A DNA stretch of 64,000 nucleotides from the NCBI GenBank assembly GCA_947474755.1, contig CANJJE010000008.1, positions 1 to 64,000 of the forward strand, in the 5' to 3' direction. Within the stretch, counting starts at the first letter, position 1. The number at the start of each line of letters is the position of its first letter. This document shows positions 14,897 through 25,544 of the stretch, piece by piece. Under the pieces are notes generated by a model. The model did not search any database. It had not been told where the DNA came from and was given only the letters and a program-made list of their open reading frames with translations. The DNA is from Burkholderiales bacterium. GTDB taxonomy: Bacteria > Pseudomonadota > Gammaproteobacteria > Burkholderiales > Burkholderiaceae_C. Both the position numbers and the translations under genes were made by a program.

Positions 14897-17800
14897 ATGC
14901 AACAGGTTCAAGGCACCACCGTGTTCTCGGCGACCGATCTGGTCGCCTACCTCGAGTGCGAGCACCTCACCGCGCTCGACTTCCAGGCGCTGGGCGACGC
15001 AGGCATGCGCGCTGGCAAATCGGCGCCCGATGAGTCGGCCGAGCTGATCGCGCGCAAGGGCAACGAGCACGAGCGGGCCTACCTGCTGCGGCTGCAGGCG
15101 CAGGGCCGCGTGGTGGTGGACATCGCGGCGGGCGGCGGCAGCATCGACGACAAGACGGCGCGCACGCTTCAGGCCATGCATCAGGGCGCCGAAGTCATCT
15201 ACCAGGCCACGCTGCGCGACGGGCCGCTGATCGGGCACGCCGACTTCCTGCGCCGGGTGGATGGCGAGGCCTCGGCGCTGGGCGCCTGGCGCTACGAGGT
15301 CGCCGATACCAAGCTGGCGCGATCGGCCAAGGGCAAGTTTCTGGTGCAGCTGGCCTTCTACAGCGCGCTGCTGGCCAAGGCGCAGGGTGCCGAGCCGAGG
15401 TTGATGCACGTGGTGCTGGGCGACCACACCGAGCGCGCCTTCCGCTGCGCCGACTACATGCACTACTACCGCTCGCTGCTCGCGCGCTTCATGGCCCGCG
15501 TGCAGGCCCTGGCCAGTGGCGCCGAAGCGCGGACGTATCCGCTGCCGGCAGCGCATTGCGACCTGTGCCACTGGCGCGAGCGCTGCGAGGCGCAGCGCCT
15601 GGCAGACGATCACCTGTGCCAGGTGGCCAACAGCTCTCGTGTGCAGTGGGGCAAGCTGCAGGCCGCCGGCGTGGGCACCATGGCGAGCCTGGCGGCGCTG
15701 CCTTCAGGCACGACGGTGCCGCGCATGACCGCCGCCACGCTGGAGAAGCTGCGCTCGCAGGCCGAGCTGCAGGACCGCGCGCGGCGCACAGGCGAGCGCG
15801 CGGTGGTCGTGTTGCCGCCCGATCCCGAGGGGCGCCGGGGCTTCCACCGGCTGCCAGCGCCCGATGCCGGCGACATGTTCTTCGACATGGAAGGCGACCC
15901 GCTCGAGGACGGCGGGCTGGAGTACCTGTTCGGCGTGTGGTTCCTCGACGGCGGGTCGTGGGCCTTCCGCGAGTTCTGGGCGCATTCGCGGGCCCAGGAG
16001 CGCACGGCGTTCGAAGACTTCATCGACTTCGTCACCCGACGGCGCGAGCAGTTTCCCGGCGCCCACGTGTACCACTACGCCAGCTACGAGCAGACGGCAC
16101 TCAAGCGGCTGGCCTGCTGGCACGCCACCCGCGAGGTGGAGCTCGACACGCTGTTGCGGCAGGGCGCTCTGGTGGACTTGTACAAGGTCGTGCGCGAAGG
16201 CCTGCGCATTTCGCAGCCGAGCTACTCGATCAAGCATGTCGAGCACTTCTATCGGCCGCCGCGGGCGGGCGACGTGAAGAACGCAGGCGCGAGCATCGTC
16301 TTCTACGAGCGATGGCGCGAGACGCAGGACGCGCAGCTGCTGCAGGACATTGCCGACTACAACCGCGACGACGTCGAGTCGACCCAGCAGCTGCGCGACT
16401 GGCTGCTGAAGCTGCGACCGACAGGCGTGCCGTGGCGCACCGGGAACGGCACGGCAGCGCTGGGCGGCGAAGCCGAGGCCGAGCCCGGCGAGCCCTTGCC
16501 CCTGACGAAAGCACAGCGCGCCGAACAGCGGCTGGTGCCCTACCGCCTGCGGCTGGTGGACACCTTGCCGGCCAGCCGCGCCGAATGGACAGCCGGGGAT
16601 CACGCCGCCGAGCTGACCTACCAGCTGCTGGATTTCCACCGCCGCGCCGACAAGCCGACATGGTGGGCGCAGTTCGACCGCGTGGACCATGAAGAGGGCG
16701 AGCTGATCGACGACCCCGAGTGCCTGGGTGGCCTGCATCTCGACACGATGCGCCCGCCCTATCCGGACAAGAAGTCCACCGTCTACACCTACCTGGCGCC
16801 GGAGCAGGAGAGCAAGCTCAAGAGTGGCGACGAGTGCACGCGTGTCGATACCCGCGAGAAGATCGGCAAGATCGAGTTCGACGAAGTGTCGCGGCGGGTG
16901 ACCCTTCGCATCGGCCCGAGCAAGCAGCCTCCGCCAGCGCGCCTGAGCCTGGGGCCGGGCGGGCCGATCAAGACCGGCGCGCTCGTCGATGCGCTGTTCA
17001 GGTTCGCCGACAGCGTGCTCGCGAAGGAGGGTCGCCATCTGGCACTCGAGCGCCTGCTGCGCCGCGAGCCACTGCGACTGAGGGGCTGGTCACCAGGCCA
17101 GCCGGTGGTCGCGCCGGGCGAGGACATCGTGCAGGCCAGCCTGGCTGCCGCGTTGGCGATGGACGGCACCTGCCTGTACGTCCAGGGTCCGCCGGGTTCC
17201 GGCAAGACCTACACCGGCTCGCGAATGATTGCCGGCCTGCTGGCGGCGGGGCAGCGCGTGGGCATCATGTCGAACAGCCACAAGGCGATCAACCACCTGC
17301 TGGCAGGCGTGATGCGGGTGGCTGCCGAGCGCGGCTTGAAGGTGGGTGCCGTCAAGAAGGCTTCCAAGGACCGACCGGATACCGCGTACGTCGACGAGCA
17401 CGGTGGTGTCGACAACCTCTACAAGAACGAGGAGGTCTGGCTGTCCGGGGCGCGGCTGGTGGCCGGCACGGCCTGGCTGTTCTCGGATCCGAATGCCGAG
17501 CAGGCGCTGGATGTGCTGTTCGTGGACGAGGCCGGCCAGGTCGCCCTGGCGAACCTGTTGGCTGCCGGCACGAGCGCGCGCAACATCGTGCTGCTGGGCG
17601 ATCAGATGCAGCTGAGTCAGCCGGTGCAGGGGGTGCATCCGGGCCGCTCGGGCGACTCGGTGCTCGACTGGCTGCTCGACGGCGCGGCCACGATCGCGCC
17701 GGATCGCGGCATCTTTCTGCCGACCAGCCACCGCATGCATCCTCAGGTGTGCCGATTCATCTCGGACGCGGTCTACGACGGCCGGCTGGAGCCGGAGCGG

Positions 17801-18331
17801 GGCAACGAGCGCCGTACGCTGGTGCTCGACTCCGGCGCGCATGCGCTGCTGCGGTCGGCTGGCATCGTGCATGCGGCGATCGAGCACGAGGGCTGCTCGC
17901 AAGGCAGCCAGGCAGAGGCCGCGCTGGTGGCGCAGATCTACGCCAGTGCGCTGCGCCAGCGCTGCACCGACAAGCTCGGTACGGTGCGCCCGATGACGGC
18001 CGACAACATCCTCATCGTGGCGCCCTACAACGTGCAGGTGAAATTGCTCAAGCGAATGCTGCCAGCCGATGCCAGGGTCGGCACGGTGGACAGGTTCCAG
18101 GGCCAGGAGGCCGAGCTGGTGATCGTGTCGATGACCACATCGAGCGAGCACGACCTGCCGCGGTACCTCGAGTTCCTCTACAGCAAGAACCGCCTCAACG
18201 TGGCCGTCTCGCGCGCCCGGTGCCTGGCCATCGTCATTGCCAACCCGGCGCTGACGGCCATCAAGTGCCACACGCCGGAGCAGATGGCACTGGTCAACAC
18301 CTTGTGCTGGGTGGCGGAGCTCGGTCGCTGA
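14897..18331 (+). CDS. TM0106-type RecB/Cas4-like nuclease fused to UPF1-like superfamily 1 helicase
   Basis: The 1144-residue protein has three parts. Residues 1-250 form a RecB/Cas4-like nuclease with GHADFL (Asp116), ADTK (Asp137-Lys139), and Fe-S cluster cysteines Cys21, Cys221, Cys224 and Cys230. Residues about 320-500 form an RNase H-like exonuclease fold starting [19 protein letters not shown]. The C-terminal half is a superfamily 1 DNA/RNA helicase with Walker A GPPGSGKT (764-771), VDEAGQ (876-881), GDQMQLSQ, and the last motifs [15 protein letters not shown] and NVAVSRAR. The ATG has GGGGGAG upstream. DNA end processing or defence is likely from the parts; the upstream WYL regulator supports a controlled, possibly damage- or phage-linked role. 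Confidence 0.88.
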   Translation: MQQVQGTTVFSATDLVAYLECEHLTALDFQALGDAGMRAGKSAPDESAELIARKGNEHERAYLLRLQAQGRVVVDIAAGGGSIDDKTARTLQAMHQGAEVIYQATLRDGPLIGHADFLRRVDGEASALGAWRYEVADTKLARSAKGKFLVQLAFYSALLAKAQGAEPRLMHVVLGDHTERAFRCADYMHYYRSLLARFMARVQALASGAEARTYPLPAAHCDLCHWRERCEAQRLADDHLCQVANSSRVQWGKLQAAGVGTMASLAALPSGTTVPRMTAATLEKLRSQAELQDRARRTGERAVVVLPPDPEGRRGFHRLPAPDAGDMFFDMEGDPLEDGGLEYLFGVWFLDGGSWAFREFWAHSRAQERTAFEDFIDFVTRRREQFPGAHVYHYASYEQTALKRLACWHATREVELDTLLRQGALVDLYKVVREGLRISQPSYSIKHVEHFYRPPRAGDVKNAGASIVFYERWRETQDAQLLQDIADYNRDDVESTQQLRDWLLKLRPTGVPWRTGNGTAALGGEAEAEPGEPLPLTKAQRAEQRLVPYRLRLVDTLPASRAEWTAGDHAAELTYQLLDFHRRADKPTWWAQFDRVDHEEGELIDDPECLGGLHLDTMRPPYPDKKSTVYTYLAPEQESKLKSGDECTRVDTREKIGKIEFDEVSRRVTLRIGPSKQPPPARLSLGPGGPIKTGALVDALFRFADSVLAKEGRHLALERLLRREPLRLRGWSPGQPVVAPGEDIVQASLAAALAMDGTCLYVQGPPGSGKTYTGSRMIAGLLAAGQRVGIMSNSHKAINHLLAGVMRVAAERGLKVGAVKKASKDRPDTAYVDEHGGVDNLYKNEEVWLSGARLVAGTAWLFSDPNAEQALDVLFVDEAGQVALANLLAAGTSARNIVLLGDQMQLSQPVQGVHPGRSGDSVLDWLLDGAATIAPDRGIFLPTSHRMHPQVCRFISDAVYDGRLEPERGNERRTLVLDSGAHALLRSAGIVHAAIEHEGCSQGSQAEAALVAQIYASALRQRCTDKLGTVRPMTADNILIVAPYNVQVKLLKRMLPADARVGTVDRFQGQEAELVIVSMTTSSEHDLPRYLEFLYSKNRLNVAVSRARCLAIVIANPALTAIKCHTPEQMALVNTLCWVAELGR

Positions 18332-18381
18332 GAAGTCGCATCGGTAAACTTCGCGCCATTCCTTTCCAACGCGAGTCGCCC

Positions 18382-18921
18382 ATGAGTTTCGACAAAGTCA
18401 CCCCTGGCAAGAAGGCCCCTGAACAGTTCAACGTGATCATCGAAATCCCGATGAACGCCGACCCGGTGAAGTACGAGGTGGACAAGGAAAGCGGCGCGCT
18501 GTTCGTCGACCGCTTCATGAGCACCGCGATGCACTACCCGTGCAACTACGGCTATGTGCCGCAAACCATTTCGGGCGACGGTGACCCGGTCGACGTGCTG
18601 GTGATCACGCCGTTTCCGCTGCTGGCCGGCTCGGTGGTCACGTGCCGCGCGATCGGCATGCTGAACATGGAAGACGAGGCGGGCATGGACGCCAAGCTGC
18701 TGGCGGTGCCGATCGACAAGCTGCTGCCGATCTACGCCAGCTGGCAGAAGCCCGAAGACCTGCACGAACTGCAGCTGCGCACGATCCAGCACTTCTTCGA
18801 GCACTACAAGGACCTCGAGCCGAACAAGTGGGTCAAGGTCAAGGGCTGGTCGGGTCCGCAGGCCGCGCACGAGGAAATCAGCTCGGGCATGGCCAACTAC
18901 AAGAAGTCGCTGGCGGGCTGA
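18382..18921 (+). CDS. ppa: inorganic pyrophosphatase
   Basis: The 179-residue protein is a family I soluble inorganic pyrophosphatase, hydrolysing pyrophosphate to two phosphates to drive biosynthesis. It shows the core motifs [44 protein letters not shown] (metal-binding Asp cluster) and [20 protein letters not shown]. Length and motifs are normal for a proteobacterial enzyme. It starts at ATG 18382, 50 bp after the helicase gene, and is followed by a perfect long inverted repeat at 18935-18966. Confidence 0.96.
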   Translation: MSFDKVTPGKKAPEQFNVIIEIPMNADPVKYEVDKESGALFVDRFMSTAMHYPCNYGYVPQTISGDGDPVDVLVITPFPLLAGSVVTCRAIGMLNMEDEAGMDAKLLAVPIDKLLPIYASWQKPEDLHELQLRTIQHFFEHYKDLEPNKWVKVKGWSGPQAAHEEISSGMANYKKSLAG

Positions 18922-18934
18922 CACGCAACAAGAC

Positions 18935-18966
18935 GTGCCCCAGGCGCTCGTGCGCGCCTGGGGCAC
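18935..18966. repeat. inverted repeat downstream of ppa
   Basis: A perfect 12-bp stem, GTGCCCCAGGCG/CGCCTGGGGCAC, with an 8-nt loop begins 13 bp after the ppa stop. There is no T-tract after it, so it is either a factor-dependent terminator or an mRNA-stabilising hairpin. Confidence 0.75.
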
Positions 18967-19026
18967 GCGCAAATCCCGCGGAACCGACCGCGCGGCGTCG
19001 CGCTCTAAACTGGCCGTCCACCCGGC

Positions 19027-21783
19027 TTGCAGAGCACTCCCTTGAACACATTGCTGCGCGCGTTTCCCCTCGTTCTGTCCTTGTGGGTGGGTGTGCTGCC
19101 ACTGCTGTCGCCGTCGGCGCAGGCACAAACCCTGCCATCAGGCGTGACGCGCGTGCAGTCGGTCGAAGGCATCGACGAGTACCGGCTGGCCAATGGCCTG
19201 CAGGTGCTGCTGATCCCGGACAGCTCGAAGCCCACCACCACGGTCAATCTGACCTACCGCGTGGGCTCGCGCCATGAAAACTATGGCGAGACGGGCATGG
19301 CGCACCTGCTGGAGCACCTGATCTTCAAGGGCTCGCCGAAGCACCCGAGCGTCTGGCCCGAATTCACCAAGCGCGGCCTGGCCGCCAACGGCAGCACCTG
19401 GTTCGACCGCACCAACTACACCGCCAGCTTCTCCGCCAACGACGACAACCTGCGCTGGTACCTGGGCTGGCAGGCTGACGCGATGGTCAACAGCTACATC
19501 GCGCGCAAGTCGCTGGACACCGAGATGACGGTGGTGCGCAACGAGATGGAGTCGGGCGAGAACAACCCTGACCGCATCCTGTTCTCGAAGACGCTGGCGA
19601 CGATGTTCCAGTGGCACAACTACGGCAAGGAAACCATTGGCGCGCGCACCGATGTCGAAAACGTCGACATCCCGCGCCTGCAGGCTTTCTATCGCCTGTA
19701 TTACCAGCCGGACAACGCCACGCTGATCGTCTCGGGCAAGTTCCAGCCGGCGCAGACGCTGTCGTGGATCGCACAGTCGTTTGGCGTGATCAAGAAGCCT
19801 GCGCGCGAGCTGCCGAAGCAATACACGCTGGACCCGGTGCAAGACGGTGAACGCAGCATCACGCTGCGCCGCACGGGCGGCGTGCCGGTGCTTTATGCGG
19901 CCTACCACGTGCCGCCCGGTGCACATCCCGACTTTGCCGCCGTGGAACTGCTGGGTTCCATCATGGGCGACGCACCGAGCGGACGCCTGCACAAGCGCCT
20001 GACCGAGAAGGGCCTGGCCGCGACCACCTATGCGTTCTCGCCGGGCCTGGCCGAGCCCGGTTTTGCGCTGTTCGGCGCGCAGCTCGCGCCGCAGCAGGAT
20101 GTGGATGCCGCACGCAAGGAACTGCTGGCAACCGTCGAATCGGTGTCCGTGGAGCCGATCACGCAGGAAGAACTCGATCGGGCGAAGGTCAAATGGCTCA
20201 AGGGCTGGGAACAGGCTTTCACGAACCCGGAAACGGTGGGTATTGCGCTCAGTGAAACCGTGGCGATGGGCGACTGGCGGCTGTTCTTCCTGAGCCGGGA
20301 CCGCGTGCGCGAGGCGAGCCTGGCGGATGTGCAGCGCGTGGCCGAGCAGCGCCTGCGGATATCGAACCGCACGCTGGCCACCTACCTGCCGACCGAGCAG
20401 CCACAGCGTGCGCCGGTGCCTGCCAAGGTCGATGTCGTCGCTGAACTGAAGACCTTCAAGCCTCAGGGCGCAGCCGCTGCGGTGGAAGCCTTCGAGGCGA
20501 CGCCGGCCAACATCGACCGACGCACGCAGCGCTTGGACATCGGTGGCCTGCGCGTCGGACTCTTGCCCAAGGGCAGCCGCGGCAAGGCGGTGCAGGCGAT
20601 GCTGTCACTGCATTTCGGCGACGAGAAGTCGCTGTTCGGTCAGGGCGAAGTGGCCGACATGGTCGCTGCGCTGCTCGACAAGGGCACGACGACGATGACG
20701 CGCCAGCAGATCCAGGATCGGCTGGACGCGCTGCACACCGAGATGAGCATCAGCGGTGGCGCGACGGGGGTGACGGTGAACCTGAGCTCGCGGCGAGAAC
20801 ATCTGCCCGATGCCATCGCGCTGGTCGCAGACCTGTTGCGCCACCCGGTGTTTCCCGCCGATGCGCTGGAAGAGGTGCGGCGGCAATCGCTGGCGGCCAT
20901 CGAGCAGGACCGCAAGCAGCCCGAGGCGGTGGTGAGCAACGCGCTCGCGCGCCTGGGCAACCCCTATCCCCGGGGTGACCTGCGCTATGCCCGCACCTTC
21001 GACGAGATCGTGCAGGATGTCAGCGGCTTGACGCTCGAGCAGGTGCGCGAACACCACCAGAAGTTCTACGGGGCGAAGTCGGGCGAGTTCTCGGCCGTCG
21101 GCGACTTCGACGTGGCGGCGGTGCGCCAGGCGCTGCAGGCGGCCTTCGGCGACTGGCAGGTCGGCGCGCCCTACACCCGGGTGCCGCAGCCCCTGATCTC
21201 GGTGCCGCCGGCGCGATTGCTCCTGATCACGCCCGACAAGCAGAACGCGACGATGCGGGTCGAGTTTCCGGTACCGCTGTCCGACAACGATGCCGATTAC
21301 GCTGCGCTGTCGATGGCGAACTACCTGCTCGGCTCGGGCGGCAATTCGCGGCTGTGGCGACGCATCCGCGAGACCGAGGGCTTGTCGTACGACGTGCGCA
21401 GTTCGATCGAATGGAACGACACCGAACCGCATTCCGCGTGGTCGGCCACGGCGATCTTCGCGCCGCAGAACCAGCCCAAGGTAGAAGCTGCGTTCCGCGA
21501 GGAACTGGCGCGCGCACTGAAGGACGGCTTCACCGCGAAGGAGCTGGCTGAAGGCCAGCGCGGCCTGCTGAACTACCGCAGGCTGACGCGCGCCCGGGAT
21601 GCGGCCGTGGCCGCGGGCATCGCCAACAACCTGCACATCGGGCGCACCTTCGCTCGATCGGCACAGGTCGATGCGGAACTTCAGGCGCTGACGCTGGAGC
21701 AGGTCAATGCCGCGTTGCGCAAGTACCTGTCACCAGACCGATTCGTCTACGGCTTCGCAGGAGACTTCAAGACGAAGCCTTGA
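19027..21783 (+). CDS. M16-family zinc protease with two insulinase-type halves, exported
   Basis: The 918-residue protein has a signal peptide (LLRAFPLVLSLWVGVLPLLSPSAQAQ) and two M16 halves. The N-terminal half has the inverted zinc motif HLLEH (HxxEH) and the downstream Glu region. The C-terminal half (about 500-915) lacks the motif, as is normal for the inactive partner domain. It resembles pitrilysin-like periplasmic peptidases. No ATG is available; the start is TTG 19027, with TTG 19042 as an alternative that keeps the signal peptide. The gene has no close operon partner: ppa lies 105 bp upstream and a convergent gene overlaps its 3' end by 17 bp. Confidence 0.9.
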   Translation: MQSTPLNTLLRAFPLVLSLWVGVLPLLSPSAQAQTLPSGVTRVQSVEGIDEYRLANGLQVLLIPDSSKPTTTVNLTYRVGSRHENYGETGMAHLLEHLIFKGSPKHPSVWPEFTKRGLAANGSTWFDRTNYTASFSANDDNLRWYLGWQADAMVNSYIARKSLDTEMTVVRNEMESGENNPDRILFSKTLATMFQWHNYGKETIGARTDVENVDIPRLQAFYRLYYQPDNATLIVSGKFQPAQTLSWIAQSFGVIKKPARELPKQYTLDPVQDGERSITLRRTGGVPVLYAAYHVPPGAHPDFAAVELLGSIMGDAPSGRLHKRLTEKGLAATTYAFSPGLAEPGFALFGAQLAPQQDVDAARKELLATVESVSVEPITQEELDRAKVKWLKGWEQAFTNPETVGIALSETVAMGDWRLFFLSRDRVREASLADVQRVAEQRLRISNRTLATYLPTEQPQRAPVPAKVDVVAELKTFKPQGAAAAVEAFEATPANIDRRTQRLDIGGLRVGLLPKGSRGKAVQAMLSLHFGDEKSLFGQGEVADMVAALLDKGTTTMTRQQIQDRLDALHTEMSISGGATGVTVNLSSRREHLPDAIALVADLLRHPVFPADALEEVRRQSLAAIEQDRKQPEAVVSNALARLGNPYPRGDLRYARTFDEIVQDVSGLTLEQVREHHQKFYGAKSGEFSAVGDFDVAAVRQALQAAFGDWQVGAPYTRVPQPLISVPPARLLLITPDKQNATMRVEFPVPLSDNDADYAALSMANYLLGSGGNSRLWRRIRETEGLSYDVRSSIEWNDTEPHSAWSATAIFAPQNQPKVEAAFREELARALKDGFTAKELAEGQRGLLNYRRLTRARDAAVAAGIANNLHIGRTFARSAQVDAELQALTLEQVNAALRKYLSPDRFVYGFAGDFKTKP

Positions 21784-22924
21784 ACGGCAGGCGGTCGCTC
21801 AGTTCATCGACATACTGGGCGATGCCTGCGCCTTCCTGCTGCAGGAAGTTCGCGACTGCCTCGGCGAACTGCGGATGCGCCAGCCAGTGCGCCGAATGGG
21901 TCTGCACAGGCAGCAGGCCGCGGGCCATCTTGTGCTCGCCCTGGGCACCGCCCTCGAAGCGCCGATAGCCCTGGGTGATGCACCATGACAGGGGTTGGTA
22001 GTAGCAGGCCTCGAAGTGCAGGCAGCTGACGCCTTCGGTGGCGCCCCAGTAGCGGCCGAAAGCATGGCCCTTCGCAGGATCGATGCCGATCAGTGAAGCG
22101 GCGATGCGCTCGCCGTCGCGGCGGGCGATGAACAGCAGCCAGTGCTCGGGCATGGTCTGCGCCATGCGTGCGAAGAAGTCGCGCGTCAGGTAGGGCGTCG
22201 AGCGGTGCATCTGGTAGGTCAGGGTGTAGCAGCGGTAGAAGTAGTCCCAGTCGGCCTCGGTGATCTGCGAACCTTGCAGCGTGTCGAAGGTGACCCCGGC
22301 GTCAGCCACACGGCGTCGTTCCTGCTGGATCTTCTTGCGCTTTTCCCGCTGCAGGCTGGCCAGGAAGTCGGCAAAGTCGGCGTACGGCTGTGGCTCTCGG
22401 TTGGTCCAGTGGAACTGCACGGTGGTGCGCAGCATCCAGCCGGCTTCGCGCGCCGCGGCGCTGTCGGCTTCGTCGAGGAAGAGCAGATGGGCTGACGACA
22501 GATCGGCCTGCGTCGCCAGTTTTTGCATGCCCTTGAGCAGCGCCACGCGCGAGTCGGCATCGCGAGCCAGCAGGCGCGGTCCGGGCACGGGTGTGAACGG
22601 CACCGCATCGAGCAGCTTCGGGTAATAGTCCAGACCGTGGCGGCGGTAGGCGTCGGCCCATGCCCAGTCGAACACGTACTCGCCATAGGAGTGGGTCTTC
22701 ATGTACAGCGGACAGGCCGCCACCAGCGTGTCACCCTCGTGCATCGACAGGAACTGCGGCTGCCAGCCCGTCTTGGCCGTTGCACTGCCGGACTCGTGCA
22801 GCGCCAGCAGGTACTCGTGGCGCATGAACGGCGTCGCGCTGGGCTGTTGAGAGAGAAGGGCGTTCCAGTGCGCCGCCGCAATGCCGGCAGGGTGGTCGTG
22901 GACTCGAATGACAGTATTCTTCAA
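21767..22924 (-). CDS. FemAB/GNAT-like protein of the DUF482 (peptidogalycan biosynthesis) family
   Basis: The 385-residue protein fits the DUF482 family related to FemAB-like acyltransferases. Landmarks are PFMRHEYLLALHESG, LVAACPLYMKTHSYGEYVFDWAWADAY, a Lys/Arg-rich KRKKIQQERRRV segment, YFYRCYTLTYQMHRSTPYLT and FEGGAQGEHKMARGL. Its exact substrate is not established; transfer of an acyl or aminoacyl group is inferred from fold. The start is set at TTG 22924, preceded by AGAAGG; the frame is open far upstream but there overlaps nadE antisense. The gene is divergent from nadE with 45 bp between starts, and its 3' end overlaps the M16 protease gene. Confidence 0.85.
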   Translation of the reverse strand: MKNTVIRVHDHPAGIAAAHWNALLSQQPSATPFMRHEYLLALHESGSATAKTGWQPQFLSMHEGDTLVAACPLYMKTHSYGEYVFDWAWADAYRRHGLDYYPKLLDAVPFTPVPGPRLLARDADSRVALLKGMQKLATQADLSSAHLLFLDEADSAAAREAGWMLRTTVQFHWTNREPQPYADFADFLASLQREKRKKIQQERRRVADAGVTFDTLQGSQITEADWDYFYRCYTLTYQMHRSTPYLTRDFFARMAQTMPEHWLLFIARRDGERIAASLIGIDPAKGHAFGRYWGATEGVSCLHFEACYYQPLSWCITQGYRRFEGGAQGEHKMARGLLPVQTHSAHWLAHPQFAEAVANFLQQEGAGIAQYVDELSDRLPFKASS

Positions 22925-22969
22925 CGCTGCCGTACCTTCTGATGTCCGCCCCGTGGTTCCGCCTTCAAC

Positions 22970-24655
22970 ATGAGCTCCCTCCCTGTGGTCAAAGTCGCTC
23001 TCGCTCAGATCAATGCGACCGTCGGCGACATGGCTGGCAACGCCGCCAGGATCGTCGAGTTCGCGCGACGAGCGCATTCTCAGGGCGCACGGCTGGTCGT
23101 GACGCCGGAGTTGAGTCTGTGTGGTTATCCGCCAGAGGATCTGCTGTTGCGCCCGGCCTTCATGCAGGCCTGTCGCGACGCACTGGCCGAATGCGCGACA
23201 GCCCTGGCGGACCTGCCGGACTTGCACGTGGTCGTTGGCCATCCGCACCAGTTCGCGGATCAGGCCGATGTGCGAACCAGATCGCACGCGGTTCCGCGCC
23301 GGCACAACGCCGCCTCGGTGCTGAGCGCAGGCCGCGTGATCGCGACCTACTGCAAGCGTGAACTGCCGAACTACCAGGTCTTCGACGAACGCCGCTATTT
23401 CTCGTCGGGGCGGGATGCGGGGCTCCAGCCAGTGGTATTCGAGGTGGATGGCCTGCGCTTCGGCCTGGCGATCTGCGAGGACGCCTGGTTCGATGAGCCC
23501 GCCCGCAGTGCCAAGGCCGCCGGCGCGCAGGTGCTGTGCGTGTTGAATGCCTCGCCCTACCACCTCGGCAAGGTCGAGGAGCGTGAGGCGCGCATGGGCG
23601 AGCGCGCACGCGATGTCGGGCTGCCGCTGCTGTATGCGCACCTGACGGGGGGGCAGGACGAGGTGGTGTTCGATGGCGCGTCGTTCGCGGTCGATGCGCA
23701 GGGCCTGGTGAGGGCGCGAGCGCCGACCTTCGAGGAGTCGCTGCTGATGCTCGAGGTGTCGCCGACTGCGGTGACCGGTGAGCTCACGCCCGTGCCGTGC
23801 ATCGAGGCGCAGGCCTGGGCGGCACTGGTCACCGGCGTGCGCGACTACATCGGCAAGAACGGATTCCCGGGCGCGCTGATCGGCCTGAGCGGCGGCGTCG
23901 ATTCGGCGCTGGTGCTGGCGATTGCGGTGGATGCGCTGGGCGCGGACAAGGTGCGCGCCGTGATGATGCCGTCGCCCTACACCGCCGACATTTCGTGGAT
24001 CGACGCGCGCGACATGGCCAGGCGCCTCGGTGTGCGCTACGACGAAATCTCGATCGCGCCGATGTTTGCCTCGTTCAAGCAGAGCCTGGCGGCCGAGTTC
24101 ACCGGCCGACCGGAGGACACGACCGAGGAAAACATTCAGGCGCGCATCCGCGGAACCTTGTTGATGGCGTTGTCGAACAAGTTCGGCGCGATCGTGCTGA
24201 CCACTGGCAACAAGAGCGAGATGGCTACCGGTTACTGCACGCTGTACGGCGACATGGCTGGCGGCTTCGCGGTGATCAAGGATGTGGCTAAAACGCTGGT
24301 CTATCGCCTTTGTTCCTGGAAGAATTTACTGCCCAACGGTGGCCGAGGTGAAGTGATTCCCTTGCGCATCCTGACGCGCGCTCCGTCGGCCGAACTGCGG
24401 CCCGACCAGAAAGACCAGGACAGTCTGCCCGAGTATGCGGTGCTCGATGAGGTCGTCGAGCGCTACATGGAGGACGACCAGAGCATCGAAGACATCGTGG
24501 CGGCTGGATTCGATCGCGCCGATGTCGAGCGGGTGACGCGTCTGATCAAGGTCAACGAATACAAGCGCCGCCAGGCGCCGGTCGGCATACGCATCACCCA
24601 TCGCGCGTTCGGGCGCGATTGGCGCTATCCGATCACCTCGAAGTTCAGGGCATGA
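22970..24655 (+). CDS. nadE: glutamine-dependent NAD+ synthetase
   Basis: The 561-residue enzyme makes NAD+ from deamido-NAD+, ATP and glutamine. The N-terminal nitrilase-type glutaminase domain has the Glu47, Lys129, Cys169 triad (TPELSLCGYPPEDLL, CKRELPNY, AICEDAW). The C-terminal ATP-pyrophosphatase domain has the P-loop SGGVDS and the KSEMATGYCTLYGDMAGG region. About 15 extra residues (around 93-109, rich in charged residues) interrupt the usual GHPH...YNAASVL stretch, a small lineage insertion. The P-II gene follows 41 bp downstream. Confidence 0.96.
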   Translation: MSSLPVVKVALAQINATVGDMAGNAARIVEFARRAHSQGARLVVTPELSLCGYPPEDLLLRPAFMQACRDALAECATALADLPDLHVVVGHPHQFADQADVRTRSHAVPRRHNAASVLSAGRVIATYCKRELPNYQVFDERRYFSSGRDAGLQPVVFEVDGLRFGLAICEDAWFDEPARSAKAAGAQVLCVLNASPYHLGKVEEREARMGERARDVGLPLLYAHLTGGQDEVVFDGASFAVDAQGLVRARAPTFEESLLMLEVSPTAVTGELTPVPCIEAQAWAALVTGVRDYIGKNGFPGALIGLSGGVDSALVLAIAVDALGADKVRAVMMPSPYTADISWIDARDMARRLGVRYDEISIAPMFASFKQSLAAEFTGRPEDTTEENIQARIRGTLLMALSNKFGAIVLTTGNKSEMATGYCTLYGDMAGGFAVIKDVAKTLVYRLCSWKNLLPNGGRGEVIPLRILTRAPSAELRPDQKDQDSLPEYAVLDEVVERYMEDDQSIEDIVAAGFDRADVERVTRLIKVNEYKRRQAPVGIRITHRAFGRDWRYPITSKFRA

Positions 24656-24666
24656 TCAGCACCTAA

Positions 24667-25035
<369 letters not shown>

Positions 25036-25102
25036 CCCATCGTTGACCGCTCAGGCAGCCGCACCTGGTGCTTGCTGCTTGAGTTTGCGGATCGTGGATT
25101 GA

Positions 25103-25486
25103 TCAGCCGAGGAACCGGTGCCACAGGGCTGCCAGCCAGACTCCACTGCACAGCAGCAGCGACAGAAAGACCGCAGCACTGCCGAGATCCTTCGCTCGCT
25201 TGGACAATTCGTGCAATTCGAATGACACGCGATCGATGGCCGCTTCAATCCCCGAGTTGAGCAACTCGACGATCAGCACCAGGATCACCGACCCGGCCAG
25301 CAACGCCACCTCGACCCAGGACTGGCCGAGCCAGAACGAGGTCGGCAGCATCAGCACTGCGAGCCAGAACTCCTGCCGGAAGGCGCTTTCACCTCGGTAG
25401 GCCGCCTTCAGCCCTTCGATCGAATAGCCCGTGGCTCGCACCACACGGTCGAGGCCGGTGCGGCCCTTGTAGAGGTTTGTCGTCAT
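25103..25486 (-). CDS. dgkA: diacylglycerol kinase
   Basis: The 127-residue protein from ATG 25486 matches the small trimeric membrane kinase DgkA. It has an amphipathic N-terminus (KGRTGLDRVVRATGYSIEGLKAAYRGESAFRQE), three membrane segments, and the signature ELLNSGIEAAIDRVSFELHELSKRAKDLGSAAV containing the catalytic Glu and Asp residues. It phosphorylates diacylglycerol to phosphatidate, recycling lipid in the inner membrane. It is convergent with the P-II gene and 58 bp downstream of the RDD gene. Confidence 0.95.
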   Translation of the reverse strand: MTTNLYKGRTGLDRVVRATGYSIEGLKAAYRGESAFRQEFWLAVLMLPTSFWLGQSWVEVALLAGSVILVLIVELLNSGIEAAIDRVSFELHELSKRAKDLGSAAVFLSLLLCSGVWLAALWHRFLG

Positions 25487-25544
25487 GCCCGGCGATTGTG
25501 CATGCGGGCCTGCATGCGCAGTCGGACCCCGCCTGTGTTCCCGT

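Noticed and set aside
16720-18381. Long in-frame extension upstream of ppa
   Set aside because: It overlaps the helicase gene in another frame and lacks any homology; pyrophosphatase starts at ATG 18382.
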